Assembly: GCF_002843305.1 (NCBI RefSeq)
Contig: NZ_PGSG01000104.1
Coordinates: 145,965-209,964, forward strand
Source: Streptomyces barkulensis
Lineage (GTDB): Bacteria > Actinomycetota > Actinomycetes > Streptomycetales > Streptomycetaceae
Length of the DNA stretch: 64,000 bases
Direction: 5' to 3'
The notes beneath the pieces were generated by a model. The model did not search any database, was not told where the DNA came from, and saw only the letters and a program-made list of their open reading frames with translations. The position numbers and the translations under genes were made by a program. Below, piece after piece: positions 33,295 through 42,092 of this stretch (the stretch's first letter is position 1; every line of letters starts with the position of its first letter).

Positions 33295-34299
33295 GTGACG
33301 CTCCGTAAGATTCTGCTGCGCGGCCTGCTGCCGGTGAGCGCCGTGCTGCTGGCCGTCGTGGCGGCCAGCCTGCTCCTGGGCGCCGGCGACGTCGGGCCCG
33401 ACCGGGCCGCCTCCGTGCTCCTCGGCGGCGCGGACGGCGACGCGGACGCCCGCTTCACCGTGCTGGAGCTGCGGCTGCCGCGTACCGCCGTCGCCGTCGC
33501 CGTCGGCGCCGCGCTCGGCGTCGCCGGGGCCGTGCTGCAGGCCACCGCCCGCAATCCGCTGGCCGAGCCCGGTCTGCTCGGGGTGAGTGCCGGAGCGTCC
33601 TTCGCGGTGGTCCTGGCGATCGTGCTGGGGGCGAGCGCGACGACCGTGGGACCGTACGCCGCCGTGCTCGGCGCGGCGGCCGGCTGCCTGCTGGCCCTGG
33701 GCGCCGCCCGGCTGCGCGGGGCGGGCGACGACCCGGTGCGGCTGGTGCTGGCCGGCGCGGCGTTCAGCGGGATGGTGGGCGCGGCCTCCTCCGTACTGCT
33801 GCTGGTCAACCAGCGGGCGTCGGACGAGATCCGGTTCTGGACGGTGGGCTCGGTGGTCGGGCGCGGCACCGACGACCTGATGGCCGTACTGCCCGTCCTG
33901 CTCCTGGGGCTGGCCGCGGCCGCCGCGGTGAGCCCCGCGCTGTCCTCGCTCGCCCTGGGGGACGACGTGGCCACCGGGCTCGGCCACCGGCCGCGCCGGG
34001 TGCGCGCGGTGGCCGTCACCTCCGTCGCGCTGCTGGTCGGCGGGGCGACGGCGGTCGCCGGGCCGGTCGCCTTCGTCGGCCTGGTGGTGCCCTTCGCGGC
34101 CCGGGCGCTGGTCGGCCCGGACCTGCGGCGGCTGCTGGGAGTGTCGGTGCTGCTGGGCCCGGCCGTGGTGCTGCTCGCCGACGTCGTCTCACGGCTGGTC
34201 GTCCGCCCGTACGAGATGCCGCTGGGTGTGATGACCGCGCTGTTCGGCGCACCGGTCCTGGTCGCCGTCGTCAGATCGTCGAGGTTGCCGTCACTGTGA
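33295..34299 (+). CDS. Siderophore ABC transporter permease, FecCD family (first)
   Basis: 334 residues. GTG at 33295 was chosen for the GAGAAGG six to seven bases upstream; the ATG at 33268 lies close to the iron box and has no ribosome site. FecCD features are LRLPRTAVAVAVGAALGVAGAVLQATARNPLAEPGLLGVSAGASFAVV, then GGATAVAGPVAFVGLVVPFAARALVG and RLVVRPYEMPLGVMTALFGAPVLV. About nine to ten membrane helices are expected. Its stop overlaps the second permease (GTGA), and the pair forms the heterodimeric channel. Confidence 0.93.
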   Translation: MTLRKILLRGLLPVSAVLLAVVAASLLLGAGDVGPDRAASVLLGGADGDADARFTVLELRLPRTAVAVAVGAALGVAGAVLQATARNPLAEPGLLGVSAGASFAVVLAIVLGASATTVGPYAAVLGAAAGCLLALGAARLRGAGDDPVRLVLAGAAFSGMVGAASSVLLLVNQRASDEIRFWTVGSVVGRGTDDLMAVLPVLLLGLAAAAAVSPALSSLALGDDVATGLGHRPRRVRAVAVTSVALLVGGATAVAGPVAFVGLVVPFAARALVGPDLRRLLGVSVLLGPAVVLLADVVSRLVVRPYEMPLGVMTALFGAPVLVAVVRSSRLPSL

Positions 34300-35468
34300 A
34301 GACGCCACTGGAACCGCGCTCCGGAGCGCCCGCGGGGGACGGCCCCGCCGGCGCCCTCGTCCCACCGTCCGTCCCACCGCCGCGCGGGCCCGGCAGGGTG
34401 CGCGAGCCGGGTGCGGCGGCCGTGGACGCCGCACCGCCGGGCACCTTCCGCCTGGCCGCCGGCGGCCTGTCCCTCCTCGTGCCCCGCCGTCCGCTGCTGG
34501 CCGGTCTCCTGCTCGCGGCGGTCCTGGTCGCGGTGGGCGCGGCGGGCCTGTCCGTCGGCGAGATCGCCGTGGCCCCGCTGGAGGCCCTGCGCGCGGCGGT
34601 GCTGGGCGAGGGAAGCCCGCGCGATCTGCTGGTGGTGCGGGAGCTGCGCATGCCCCGGGTCGAGGCCGGGATCGCGGTCGGCGCAGCCCTGGGGGCGGCC
34701 GGCTGCCTGATGCAGACGCTCTCTGGGAACCGGCTGGCCACCCCGGACACCGTCGGCCTGAACAACGGCGCGACCGCGTTCGCCGTCGCGGGGATCGTCG
34801 CCGTCCCCACCAGCCTGCTGCCCTCGGCCACCGCCCTGGTGGGCGCCGCCACGGCCGCGGCCCTCACCCTCGCCCTCAGCGGCGGGGCCGGGCAGCGCGG
34901 CTACCGGTTCCTGGTGGTGGGCCTGGGCGTGGGCGCGGTCTTCGGCGCGGTGACGAACCTGATCCTGTCGCGGGCGGAGATCGACGCGGCCAACGCGGCG
35001 TTCGCCTGGACCGTCGGCACCCTCAACGGCCGCTCCCAGACGGCGGTGACGGTGCTGGAGGCCGGGCTGCTGGTCTGCCTGCCGCTCGCGGTGGTGCTGG
35101 GCCACCGCCTGGGCACGCTGCGCTTCTCCGACGCCGTGGCCACCTCCCTGGGCGTGCGGGTGCGGCCGGTGCGCGCGGCGGTGCTGCTGACCTCCGTCGT
35201 CTGCGCCGGGCTGGCCGTGGCCGTCGCCGGGCCGCTGGGCATGATCGCCCTGGCCGCGCCCGAGGCCGCCCGGCGGCTGACCGGACCCGGGCCCGTACCC
35301 GTTCTGACCTCCGCGCTCGCCGGGGCCGTGCTGACGCTGCTGGCCGATCTGGTCGGCCGCACCGCGATGGCGCCGCTGGAGATCCCCGTGGGGCTGGTCA
35401 CCGCCGTCGTCGGGGGCCCGTACCTGCTGTGGCTGCTGCTCACCACCCGTACCAGGAGGACCCCGTGA
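34296..35468 (+). CDS. Siderophore ABC transporter permease, FecCD family (second)
   Basis: 390 residues. GTG at 34296 is coupled to the first permease. A hydrophilic Pro-rich N-terminus of about 50 residues precedes the FecCD core (LRMPRVEAGIAVGAALGAAGCLMQTLSGNRLATPDTVGLNNGATAFAV; VAVAGPLGMIALAAPEAARRLTG; MAPLEIPVGLVTAVVGGPYLLWLL). The N-terminal tail is longer than usual. The stop overlaps the ATPase start. Confidence 0.93.
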   Translation: MKTPLEPRSGAPAGDGPAGALVPPSVPPPRGPGRVREPGAAAVDAAPPGTFRLAAGGLSLLVPRRPLLAGLLLAAVLVAVGAAGLSVGEIAVAPLEALRAAVLGEGSPRDLLVVRELRMPRVEAGIAVGAALGAAGCLMQTLSGNRLATPDTVGLNNGATAFAVAGIVAVPTSLLPSATALVGAATAAALTLALSGGAGQRGYRFLVVGLGVGAVFGAVTNLILSRAEIDAANAAFAWTVGTLNGRSQTAVTVLEAGLLVCLPLAVVLGHRLGTLRFSDAVATSLGVRVRPVRAAVLLTSVVCAGLAVAVAGPLGMIALAAPEAARRLTGPGPVPVLTSALAGAVLTLLADLVGRTAMAPLEIPVGLVTAVVGGPYLLWLLLTTRTRRTP

Positions 35469-36403
35469 ACGCCGTGACATCCGCGACCGCGACCGCCCCC
35501 GCACCCGTATCCGAGTCCGGGACCGGGGCCGGGACCGGGGCCGGGGCCGGGGTGGCGGACGCGGGCGGGGCGCACCGGCTGCGCACCGAGGCCCTCACCC
35601 TGGCCCACGGACGCACCCCCGTGGTGCGGGAGCTGGACGTCGAGCTGCCCCCGCGGCGGGTGACCGCGATCGTCGGCCCCAACGGCTGCGGCAAGTCGAC
35701 GCTGCTGGGCGGGCTCGCCCGGCTGCTGGAGCCGCGCGGGGGCTCGGTGCTGCTGGACGGCCGGGCGCTTTCCTCGGTCTCCACCCGCGAGGTGGCCCGC
35801 GTGATCGGCCTGCTGCCGCAGTCGGCCACCGCGCCGGACGGGCTGACGGTGCGCGATCTGGTGCGCTACGGCCGCCGCCCGCACCAGGGCCTGCTGCGCC
35901 AGTGGTCGAGGGCGGACGCCGAGGCGGTGGAGGCCGCGCTGGACGCGGCCGACCTGCACGACCTGGCGGACCGTCCGCTGGAGACGCTCTCCGGCGGCCA
36001 GCGGCAGCGCGCCTGGATCGCGATGGCGGTGGCGCAGGACACCGCCATTCTGATGCTGGACGAGCCGACCTCCGCCCTCGACATCGGCCACCAGCTGGAG
36101 GTGCTGGAGATGGTCCGCTCCCTGGCCGCCCGGGGGCGCACGGTGGTGCTCGTCCTGCACGACCTGACCACGGCCTGCCGGTACGCCGACCACATGCTGG
36201 CGATGCTGGACGGGCGGGTCGTCGCCCAGGGCGCCCCGGCCCAGATCATGACGCCCGCCCTGGTGCGCACCCTGTACGGGGTGGAGAGCACCATCCTGAC
36301 CGACCCCGTCCACGGCACCCCGGTGGTGTGCCCCACGGGCCTGGCGGCGGCCCCGGGCCCGGCGGCGGGCGGCGCGAACGGTACGGACGGCGGCGGTTCG
36401 TGA
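35465..36403 (+). CDS. Siderophore ABC transporter ATP-binding protein
   Basis: 312 residues. GTG at 35465 overlaps the permease stop. After an approximately 40-residue low-complexity Ala/Gly/Thr leader, the ATPase core has Walker A IVGPNGCGKSTLL, Q-loop LLPQSA, the FepC-type RDLVRYGRRPHQG, signature TLSGGQRQRAWIAMA, Walker B ILMLDEPTSALDIGHQ and the His switch VLVLHDLTTA. It powers uptake through the two FecCD permeases and is regulated with them by the upstream iron box. Confidence 0.94.
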   Translation: MNAVTSATATAPAPVSESGTGAGTGAGAGVADAGGAHRLRTEALTLAHGRTPVVRELDVELPPRRVTAIVGPNGCGKSTLLGGLARLLEPRGGSVLLDGRALSSVSTREVARVIGLLPQSATAPDGLTVRDLVRYGRRPHQGLLRQWSRADAEAVEAALDAADLHDLADRPLETLSGGQRQRAWIAMAVAQDTAILMLDEPTSALDIGHQLEVLEMVRSLAARGRTVVLVLHDLTTACRYADHMLAMLDGRVVAQGAPAQIMTPALVRTLYGVESTILTDPVHGTPVVCPTGLAAAPGPAAGGANGTDGGGS

Positions 36404-36504
36404 CCCCGCCCACCCCGCCCCGCCCGGGTCAGGGGCGCCGCACGTGGTACGCGGGAGCGGATGCCGACGGCGCCCGGGGCCGACCCCGGCGGGGAGGAGG
36501 GGCG

Positions 36505-36759
36505 ATGCGCACCAGCGAGGAGGTCTACCACCAGGTCCGCTGGGATCCGCGCCTGGATCCGGCCCGCTTCGTGCTGGGGATACGGCAGCGCGGCGCCGCG
36601 CCCGAGCGAGTCCCCCTGCCCTCCTTCGTCCCCGGCGGGGAGATCCCCTGGCACCGGATCCTGTTCGTGGAGGCGGACGGCGAGGTGGTCTGGGACCGCG
36701 CCACGGGCGTGGACCGCGTCGGCGTCTCCGGCGCCGGGCGGCGCCGCACTCCCCCGTGA
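36505..36759 (+). CDS. DUF504/MJ1316-type RNA repair domain protein
   Basis: 84 residues. ATG at 36505 follows the strong ribosome site GGAGGAGGGG. It reads RTSEEVYHQVRWDPRLDPARFVLGIRQRG, then RVPLPSFVPGGEIPWHRILFVEADGEVVWDRATGVDRV, the complete DUF504 (MJ1316) domain found alone in actinobacteria and fused to poly(A) polymerase/2'-5' RNA ligase-type proteins elsewhere. It is predicted to recognise cyclic phosphate RNA ends. It stands alone between transport and NAD-salvage genes. Confidence 0.85.
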   Translation: MRTSEEVYHQVRWDPRLDPARFVLGIRQRGAAPERVPLPSFVPGGEIPWHRILFVEADGEVVWDRATGVDRVGVSGAGRRRTPP

Positions 36760-36793
36760 AATCACTTGCCACCGCCGGACCGACCCCCTTATC

Positions 36794-36804
36794 GTCACTT
36801 TGAC
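36794..36804. promoter_or_regulatory. Palindrome GTCACTTTGAC upstream of pnuC
   Basis: The dyad GTCA-CTT-TGAC lies in a short AT-rich island (TATCGTCACTTTGACAATTA), seven bases before the AAGGAGG ribosome site of the pnuC-nadR pair. The position is right for a repressor operator sensing NAD status. The shape resembles NrtR-type sites, but I cannot verify this and no nrtR gene is in the window. Confidence 0.5.
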
Positions 36805-36822
36805 AATTAAGGAGGTCGCCGC

Positions 36823-37488
36823 GTGGACACCGTCGCGGACCTGCTCGCTCCCCTCCAGGAGCCCCTCTTCACCCTGCTCGGCAGTCCCGTCAGCTGGGTG
36901 GAGGTGCTCGGCTTCGGCAGCGGGGGGCTGTGCGTGTGGCTCGTCGCCCGCCAGCACATCGCCAACTGGCCGATCGGCATCGCCAACAACCTGTTCTTCA
37001 TCCTCCTGTTCGCCGGCGCCGGGCTGTACGCGGACGCCGGGCTCCAGGTCGTCTACATCGCGCTGGCCCTGTACGGCTGGTGGTCGTGGGTCGCCGGCGG
37101 CCCCCGGTCCGCCTCCGGCCGGCTGCCGGTCAGCCGCACCGGCGTCCGCACCTGGTGGGTCCTGGCCTGCGCGACCGCGGCCGCCACCGCCGGGCTGACC
37201 GTGCTGCTGGACCGGGCCACCGACTCAACCGTGCCCTTCTGGGACGCCCTGACCACCGCGCTGTCGCTGGCCGCCACCTACGGCCAGTGCCGCAAGAAGG
37301 TCGAGTCCTGGTACCTGTGGATCGCCGCCGATGTCGTCTACGTGCCCCTGTACGCCCACAAGGGGCTGTACCTCACCTCGCTGCTCTACCTGGGCTTCAT
37401 GGCCCTGTGCGTGGCCGGACTGCTCGGCTGGCGGCGCGAACTGGCCGGCCGCACCGGTCCGGCGGCCCCGGTGGGGGCCGCCGCGTGA
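36823..37488 (+). CDS. pnuC: Nicotinamide riboside transporter PnuC
   Basis: 221 residues. GTG at 36823 is preceded by AAGGAGG. PnuC features are SWVEVLGFGSGGLCVWLVARQHIANWPIGIANNLFFILLF, LYADAGLQVVYIALALYGWWSWV and TLSLAATYGQCRKKVESWYLWIAADVVYVPLYAHKGLYLTSLLYLGFMALCV (the substrate-site W and N/Y residues), with seven or so helices. It imports nicotinamide riboside by facilitated diffusion. It is coupled to nadR (GTGA overlap), whose kinase would trap the imported riboside. Confidence 0.94.
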   Translation: MDTVADLLAPLQEPLFTLLGSPVSWVEVLGFGSGGLCVWLVARQHIANWPIGIANNLFFILLFAGAGLYADAGLQVVYIALALYGWWSWVAGGPRSASGRLPVSRTGVRTWWVLACATAAATAGLTVLLDRATDSTVPFWDALTTALSLAATYGQCRKKVESWYLWIAADVVYVPLYAHKGLYLTSLLYLGFMALCVAGLLGWRRELAGRTGPAAPVGAAA

Positions 37489-38606
37489 GCGGGGGCGCGG
37501 GCGGGAGACCCGGGGAGCCCGGGAAGGAGTTCGAACGCGGGCTGGTGCTGGGCAAGTTCTACCCGCCGCACGCCGGCCACCACCACCTGGTCCGCACCGC
37601 CGCCGCCCGCTGCCGCCGGCTCACCGTGCTGGTGTGCGCCTCCTCCGTGGAGTCGGTGCCGCTGGCCGACCGGGTGGCGTGGATGCGCGAGGAGCACCCC
37701 GAGGCGGGCGTAGAGGTGATCGGGGCGGTGGACGACGTACCCGTCGACTACTCCGATCCCGCCGTCTGGGACGCCCACATGGCGGTCTTCCGGGCCGCCG
37801 TGCCCGGGCCGGTCGACGCGGTCTTCACCTCCGAGGCGTACGGCGCGGAACTGGGCCGCCGCTTCGGCGCGGCGGCCGTCACCGTCGACCCCGGCCGCAC
37901 CGCGTACCCGGTCTCCGGGACCGCGGTGCGCGAGGACCCCGCCGGCTGCTGGCCGCATCTGGCCGCCCCCGTACGCGCGGCCCTGGCCCGCCGGGTCGTC
38001 GTGCTGGGCGCGGAGTCCACCGGGACCACCACCCTCTCCCGCGCCCTCGCCGAGCACTACCGGTCGCGGGGCGGGGTGTGGGCCGGGACGGGCTGGGTGC
38101 CCGAGTACGGGCGGCGGTACAGCGAGGAGAAGTACGCGCGGCTGCGGGTGCGGCGGCCCGGCGCCCCGTTCGGGGACCTCGTCTGGGAGCCGGAGGAGTT
38201 CGAGCTGATCGCCGAGCGTCAGCTCGCCGCGGAGGACGCCGCCGCGCGGGCCGGTTCCCCCGTGCTCTTCTGCGACACCGACGCCCTGGCCACCACGGTC
38301 TGGCACGAGCGTTACACCGGCCGCCGAAGCCCCCGGGTGGAAGCCGTGGCCGCCCGCGGCAGACACCATCTGTGGCTGCTGACCGACCACACCGGCGTGC
38401 CCTTCGAGGACGACGGGCTGCGCGACGGGGAGCATCTGCGGGCCTGGATGACCGGCCGCTTCCGCGCCGAGCTGAGCCGCCGCGGCCTGCCTCATCTGGT
38501 CCTCGGCGGGTCCCACCGGGAGCGTCTGCGCGCCGCGGTGGCCGCCGTCGACGAACTCCTCGCACACGGCTGGCACTTCGCCGCCCCGCTCCCGGAGCGC
38601 GGCTGA
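37485..38606 (+). CDS. NadR-like bifunctional NMN adenylyltransferase/ribosylnicotinamide kinase
   Basis: 373 residues. The N-terminal nucleotidyltransferase has GLVLGKFYPPHAGHHHLVRTA (HxGH-type motif at about residues 20-36) and TAYPVSGTAVREDP. The C-terminal P-loop kinase has VVVLGAESTGTTTLSRALAEHY, FCDTDALATTVWHERY and WLLTDHTGVPFEDDGLRDG. The usual Walker A lysine is replaced by Thr (GAESTGTTT for GxxxxGKT). No N-terminal DNA-binding domain is present, unlike enterobacterial NadR. It makes NMN and NAD from the riboside imported by PnuC. Confidence 0.9.
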   Translation: MSGGAGGRPGEPGKEFERGLVLGKFYPPHAGHHHLVRTAAARCRRLTVLVCASSVESVPLADRVAWMREEHPEAGVEVIGAVDDVPVDYSDPAVWDAHMAVFRAAVPGPVDAVFTSEAYGAELGRRFGAAAVTVDPGRTAYPVSGTAVREDPAGCWPHLAAPVRAALARRVVVLGAESTGTTTLSRALAEHYRSRGGVWAGTGWVPEYGRRYSEEKYARLRVRRPGAPFGDLVWEPEEFELIAERQLAAEDAAARAGSPVLFCDTDALATTVWHERYTGRRSPRVEAVAARGRHHLWLLTDHTGVPFEDDGLRDGEHLRAWMTGRFRAELSRRGLPHLVLGGSHRERLRAAVAAVDELLAHGWHFAAPLPERG

Positions 38607-38713
38607 CCGTCCGCCGCGCTCCGGGGCGCCCCTCACAGCCCGTTTCCCACAACCCTGCACCTCGTTCTGTGAACGGTGTCAAACGCCGTAGTAACCTGCC
38701 CAGTGACACCGAT

Positions 38714-38756
38714 TGTTCGAATCCCGGCGCTCCCATCGGAGCTTTGAATTCGAACA
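38714..38756. promoter_or_regulatory. Spaced inverted repeat before the methyltransferase gene
   Basis: TGTTCGAAT (38714-38722) and ATTCGAACA (38748-38756) are perfect inverted copies 34 bp apart centre to centre. Each contains the palindrome TTCGAA. They lie 45-85 bp upstream of the N6-methyltransferase start in an otherwise gene-free 193-bp region that is locally less GC-rich. This is a plausible operator or looping site. The methylase itself has an N-terminal helix-turn-helix and could bind here. Confidence 0.5.
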
Positions 38757-38799
38757 GTTGCCTGTGGCAACCCCGACCGACCCGACCCCGGAGATCTCG

Positions 38800-40911
38800 A
38801 TGCCTTCAACACGCTCAGTGCCGGTCACCCTCGCGGAGATCGCGCGGATCGCCGGGGTGGGGCGGGCGGCCGTCAGCAACTGGCGGCGCCGCCACGACAC
38901 CTTCCCCGCCCGGATCGGCGGCACCGACGCCAGCCCCCAGTTCTCCCTCGCCGAGATCGAGCGGTGGCTGCGGGAGAACGACAAGCTCAAGGAGATCGGG
39001 GGGCGCGAGCTGCTCTGGCCCGGTCTCGAGGCCCTCGGCAGCCGGGACGAGACGGGGCTGGCCATCGCCGAGGCCGGACGGCGGATGCTCGGCGGCCAGA
39101 CCCCCGCGTCCGCCGCGCCCCTGTCCGAGCGGGCCGGGGAACTGGTCGACGAGGCCGTGGCACTGGGGCGGCGCGAGGGGGCGCGGGAGGTCTTCGAGTT
39201 CCTGTTGCAGCGCTGGCTGGACGCCCATGTCCGCCAGATCAGCGCCAGCCCCCGGCCCCTGGCGGATCTGATGGCCGAGGTCGCCCTGGCGGCGCGCCCG
39301 TCCCCGGCCGGGGACGGGGCCGGGGCCGGGGCCGGGGAGGCGACCGTGCTCGACCCGGCCTGCGGCGCGGGCCATCTGCTGGACGCCGCCGCACGGGCCG
39401 AGGCGGGCGCGGGCGCGGCACGCGTCACCCTGCTGGGGTGCGACAGCGACCCGGCACTGGCCGCGCTGGCCGCCGCGCGGCTGGCGTTCGTCACCGACGA
39501 GGCGGGCGCGGCGGGGAAGACAGGGAGGACCGGAAAAGCCGGGAAGGCCGGCAAGGCCGGTGCGGGCGGGGTACGGGTGACGGCGGACGTACGGGAGGGC
39601 GACTCCCTGCGCGCCGACCCGCACGAGCGGGCCGCCGCGGACGTCGTCCTGTGCAACCCGCCCTTCAACGAACGCGACTGGGGCTACGAGGAGCTGTCCA
39701 CCGACCGGCGCTGGGTGCACGGCCTGCCGCCGCGCACCGAGTCCGAGCTCGCCTGGGTGCAGCACGCCCTGGCCCGGCTGCGGCCGGGCGGCACCGCCGT
39801 GCTGCTGCTGCCGCCCGCCGTCGCCTCCCGCCGGGCCGGCCGCAGGATCCGCGGCGCACTGCTGCGCGCCGGACTGCTGCGCGCCGTCATCGCCCTGCCC
39901 CCCGGCTGCGCGCAGCCGCACAGCGTCTCACTGCACCTGTGGCTGCTGCGCGCCCCCGAGGGCGCCGGGCCCGCCGAGGACAACGGAGTCCTGCTCGCCG
40001 ACGCGGCGGCCTCCCAGCGGGCGGCCTCCCGCGAGGGCGGGGTGGACTGGGACGCGCTGGGCGAGTTCGTACGGACCGCGGTACGCGCCTACGACAGCGG
40101 GGCGGCCGAACTGCCGGACTGCGCCCGGCGCATGGCCGTCATCGAGCTGCTGGACGACGAGGTCGACCTCACCCCCGGGCGCCACGTCTCCCCCGCCCCC
40201 GGCGGTGATGAACTCGATCTGGCCGGCGCCTGGAGCGGCTTCGGCGAGGCTCTGGACGGACTGCGCGCCGCAGGACGGGCGCTGTCCGCCCTGGAGACGG
40301 CCGGGGACGGCGGGGGCTCGCAGCCCAGGACGACCGTGGGCGACCTGGCCCGGGCCGGGGCGCTCACCCTGCGCGGCGGCCAGCAGCCGCCGGACGGGAC
40401 GGTCCGCGGCGGCGAGGCGGGCGAGGACGGTCTGCCCCTGCTGACCGTGCCGGACCTGCTCCAGGGCGGCGGGCCGACGGGCTGGCTGCACACCTCGGAC
40501 GTCTCCGACCGCGGAATGCTGGTGGCCAGGCCCGGCGACGTGGTGGTGGCCGGGGTGATCCGCGCCTTCGCCGCCTGGGTGCACCAGGGCCCGCCCACCG
40601 TGCTCGGCGCCCAGTTGTACGCACTGCGCGTGGATCCGGAGAAGATGGACGCCTGGTTCCTCGCGGGCTGTCTGCGCGCACCCTCCAACGGCCGCCAGGC
40701 GGGCACCCACGCCTCCAGCGCCTCGCGGGTGGACGTGCGCAGGCTCCAGGTCCTCCAGCTCCCGCTGGCCGAGCAGTCGCGCTACAGCGAGGCGTTCCGG
40801 CGGCTGACGGAGTTCGAGGAGTACCGCGGGCGCCTGGACGAGCTGGCCTCACGCCTGTCGCGCGACATCAGCGACGGCCTGGCGACGGGCCGGCTGTCGG
40901 CCGGAAGCTGA
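38800..40911 (+). CDS. Orphan N6-adenine DNA methyltransferase (HsdM-like) with N-terminal HTH
   Basis: 703 residues. ATG at 38800 was chosen for the GGAG upstream and because the helix-turn-helix (LAEIARIAGVGRAAVSNWRRRHDTFP) starts directly after it. The catalytic domain has motif I DPACGAGHLLDAA, an acidic LLGCDSDPAL and the N6-adenine motif IV LCNPPFNERDWG. The C-terminal part resembles a type I specificity-like region (LLTVPDLLQGGGPTGWLHTSDV; MLVARPGDVVVAG). No restriction subunit adjoins it, so it is a solitary methylase, perhaps regulatory or phage-defence related. A Gly-Lys-Ala repeat (GKAGKAGKAG) interrupts the domain. Confidence 0.85.
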   Translation: MPSTRSVPVTLAEIARIAGVGRAAVSNWRRRHDTFPARIGGTDASPQFSLAEIERWLRENDKLKEIGGRELLWPGLEALGSRDETGLAIAEAGRRMLGGQTPASAAPLSERAGELVDEAVALGRREGAREVFEFLLQRWLDAHVRQISASPRPLADLMAEVALAARPSPAGDGAGAGAGEATVLDPACGAGHLLDAAARAEAGAGAARVTLLGCDSDPALAALAAARLAFVTDEAGAAGKTGRTGKAGKAGKAGAGGVRVTADVREGDSLRADPHERAAADVVLCNPPFNERDWGYEELSTDRRWVHGLPPRTESELAWVQHALARLRPGGTAVLLLPPAVASRRAGRRIRGALLRAGLLRAVIALPPGCAQPHSVSLHLWLLRAPEGAGPAEDNGVLLADAAASQRAASREGGVDWDALGEFVRTAVRAYDSGAAELPDCARRMAVIELLDDEVDLTPGRHVSPAPGGDELDLAGAWSGFGEALDGLRAAGRALSALETAGDGGGSQPRTTVGDLARAGALTLRGGQQPPDGTVRGGEAGEDGLPLLTVPDLLQGGGPTGWLHTSDVSDRGMLVARPGDVVVAGVIRAFAAWVHQGPPTVLGAQLYALRVDPEKMDAWFLAGCLRAPSNGRQAGTHASSASRVDVRRLQVLQLPLAEQSRYSEAFRRLTEFEEYRGRLDELASRLSRDISDGLATGRLSAGS

Positions 40912-41029
40912 GGCCCGGCGCGGGAGCGGTGACGCCCAGGGCACCGGCTCCCCGCCGGTTCGGCGGGCCGGACCGGCCCGCACCCGGTCCACACCGTCAC
41001 GGAGACGGCCATGCCCCGCTCCTCTCCCC

Positions 41030-41058
41030 GGCTCCCGGGCCCCCTTTCTCCGGGAGCC
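41030..41058. terminator. Hairpin terminator between convergent genes
   Basis: GGCTCCCGG (41030-41038) pairs with CCGGGAGCC (41050-41058) around an 11-base pyrimidine-rich loop containing CCCTTTCT, followed by GGGTTTCCC. It sits between the convergent methyltransferase and aldo/keto reductase genes and can serve both. Confidence 0.75.
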
Positions 41059-41081
41059 CGGGTTTCCCGGGGCGGCCCGGC

Positions 41082-42092
41082 CTAACCGGCCTGACCGGCC
41101 CGGCGGGCGAGGTGGCCCTCGATCTCGGCGAGCTCGTCGTCGGTGAAGTCGAGGTTGCCGGCGGCCGCGACGTTGTCCTCCAGCTGCTTCACGCTGCTGG
41201 CCCCGACGAGCGCGGAGGTCACGCGCCCGCCGCGCAGGACCCAGGCGATGGCCGTCTGCGCCAGGGTCTGGCCGCGCCGCCGCGCGATGGAGTCGAGCGC
41301 GCGGACCGTGGCCAGGGTCTCCTCGGTGATGCCCTCGGCCGTCAGGAACGGGCTGGCGCCCGCGGCCCGGGACCCGGCGGGGATGCCGGACAGGTAGCGG
41401 TCGGTGAGCAGGCCCTGGGCCAGCGGGGAGAAGGCGATCGAACCGGCGCCCACCTCGTCGAGGACGTCGAGCAGGCCGTCCTCGACCCAGCGGTTGAACA
41501 TCGAGTACGAGGGCTGGTGGATCAGCAGCGGGGTGCCGAGCCCGGCCAGGATGCGGGCGGCCTCACGGGTCTGCTCGGGGCTGTAGTTGGAGATGCCCAC
41601 GTACAGCGCCTTGCCCTGCCGGACGGCGGTGTCCAGCGCGCCCATGGTCTCCTCCAGGGGCGTGTCGGGGTCGGGGCGGTGGGAGTAGAAGACGTCGACG
41701 TACTCCAGGCCCATGCGGCTCAGGCTCTGGTCCAGGCTGGCCAGCAGGTACTTGCGCGAGCCCCACTCGCCGTACGGGCCGGGCCACATGTCGTAGCCCG
41801 CCTTGGTGGAGATCACCATCTCGTCGCGGTAGGGGCGGAAGTCGCGGGCGAGATGGCGGCCGAAGTTGGCCTCGGCCGCTCCGGGGGGCGGGCCGTAGTT
41901 GTTGGCCAGGTCGAAGTGGGTGACGCCCAGGTCGAAGGCGCGCCGCAGGATCGCCCGCTGGGCCTGAAGCGGCTTGTCGTCGCCGAAGTTGTGCCACAGG
42001 CCCAGCGAGATCGCCGGGAGTTTCAGCCCGCTGCGTCCGACACGTCGGTAGGGCATGGTGTCGTAGCGCGTGTCCGCGGCGGTGTGGGTCAC
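41082..42092 (-). CDS. Aldo/keto reductase, YghZ/L-glyceraldehyde-3-phosphate reductase-like
   Basis: 336 residues. GTG at 42092 has AGAGGAG upstream. The sequence VTHTAADTRYDTMPYRRVGRSGLKLPAISLGLWHNFGDD is the typical start of this branch. The catalytic tetrad is visible: Asp in FDLANNYGP, Tyr in NNYGPP, Lys in VISTKAGYDM and His in VFYSHRPDP. NADPH-site motifs SPLAQGLLTDRYL and LVGASSVKQLEDN are present. It probably reduces small aldehydes such as methylglyoxal or glyceraldehyde-3-phosphate in detoxification. Single gene. Confidence 0.92.
   Translation of the reverse strand: MTHTAADTRYDTMPYRRVGRSGLKLPAISLGLWHNFGDDKPLQAQRAILRRAFDLGVTHFDLANNYGPPPGAAEANFGRHLARDFRPYRDEMVISTKAGYDMWPGPYGEWGSRKYLLASLDQSLSRMGLEYVDVFYSHRPDPDTPLEETMGALDTAVRQGKALYVGISNYSPEQTREAARILAGLGTPLLIHQPSYSMFNRWVEDGLLDVLDEVGAGSIAFSPLAQGLLTDRYLSGIPAGSRAAGASPFLTAEGITEETLATVRALDSIARRRGQTLAQTAIAWVLRGGRVTSALVGASSVKQLEDNVAAAGNLDFTDDELAEIEGHLARRAGQAG

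Noticed and set aside
36760..36822. Possible NAD- or thiamine-type riboswitch before pnuC.
   Set aside because: The leader between the AT-rich promoter patch and the ribosome site is too short for a known aptamer. Only an 11-bp dyad is seen.
38714..38733. TGTTCGAATCCCGGCGCTCC resembles the T-loop and 3' end of a tRNA, suggesting an integration site or tRNA fragment.
   Set aside because: The bases before the T-loop do not pair with those after it, no acceptor partner is found nearby and no integrase gene or second copy is present. The inverted repeat explains the similarity better.
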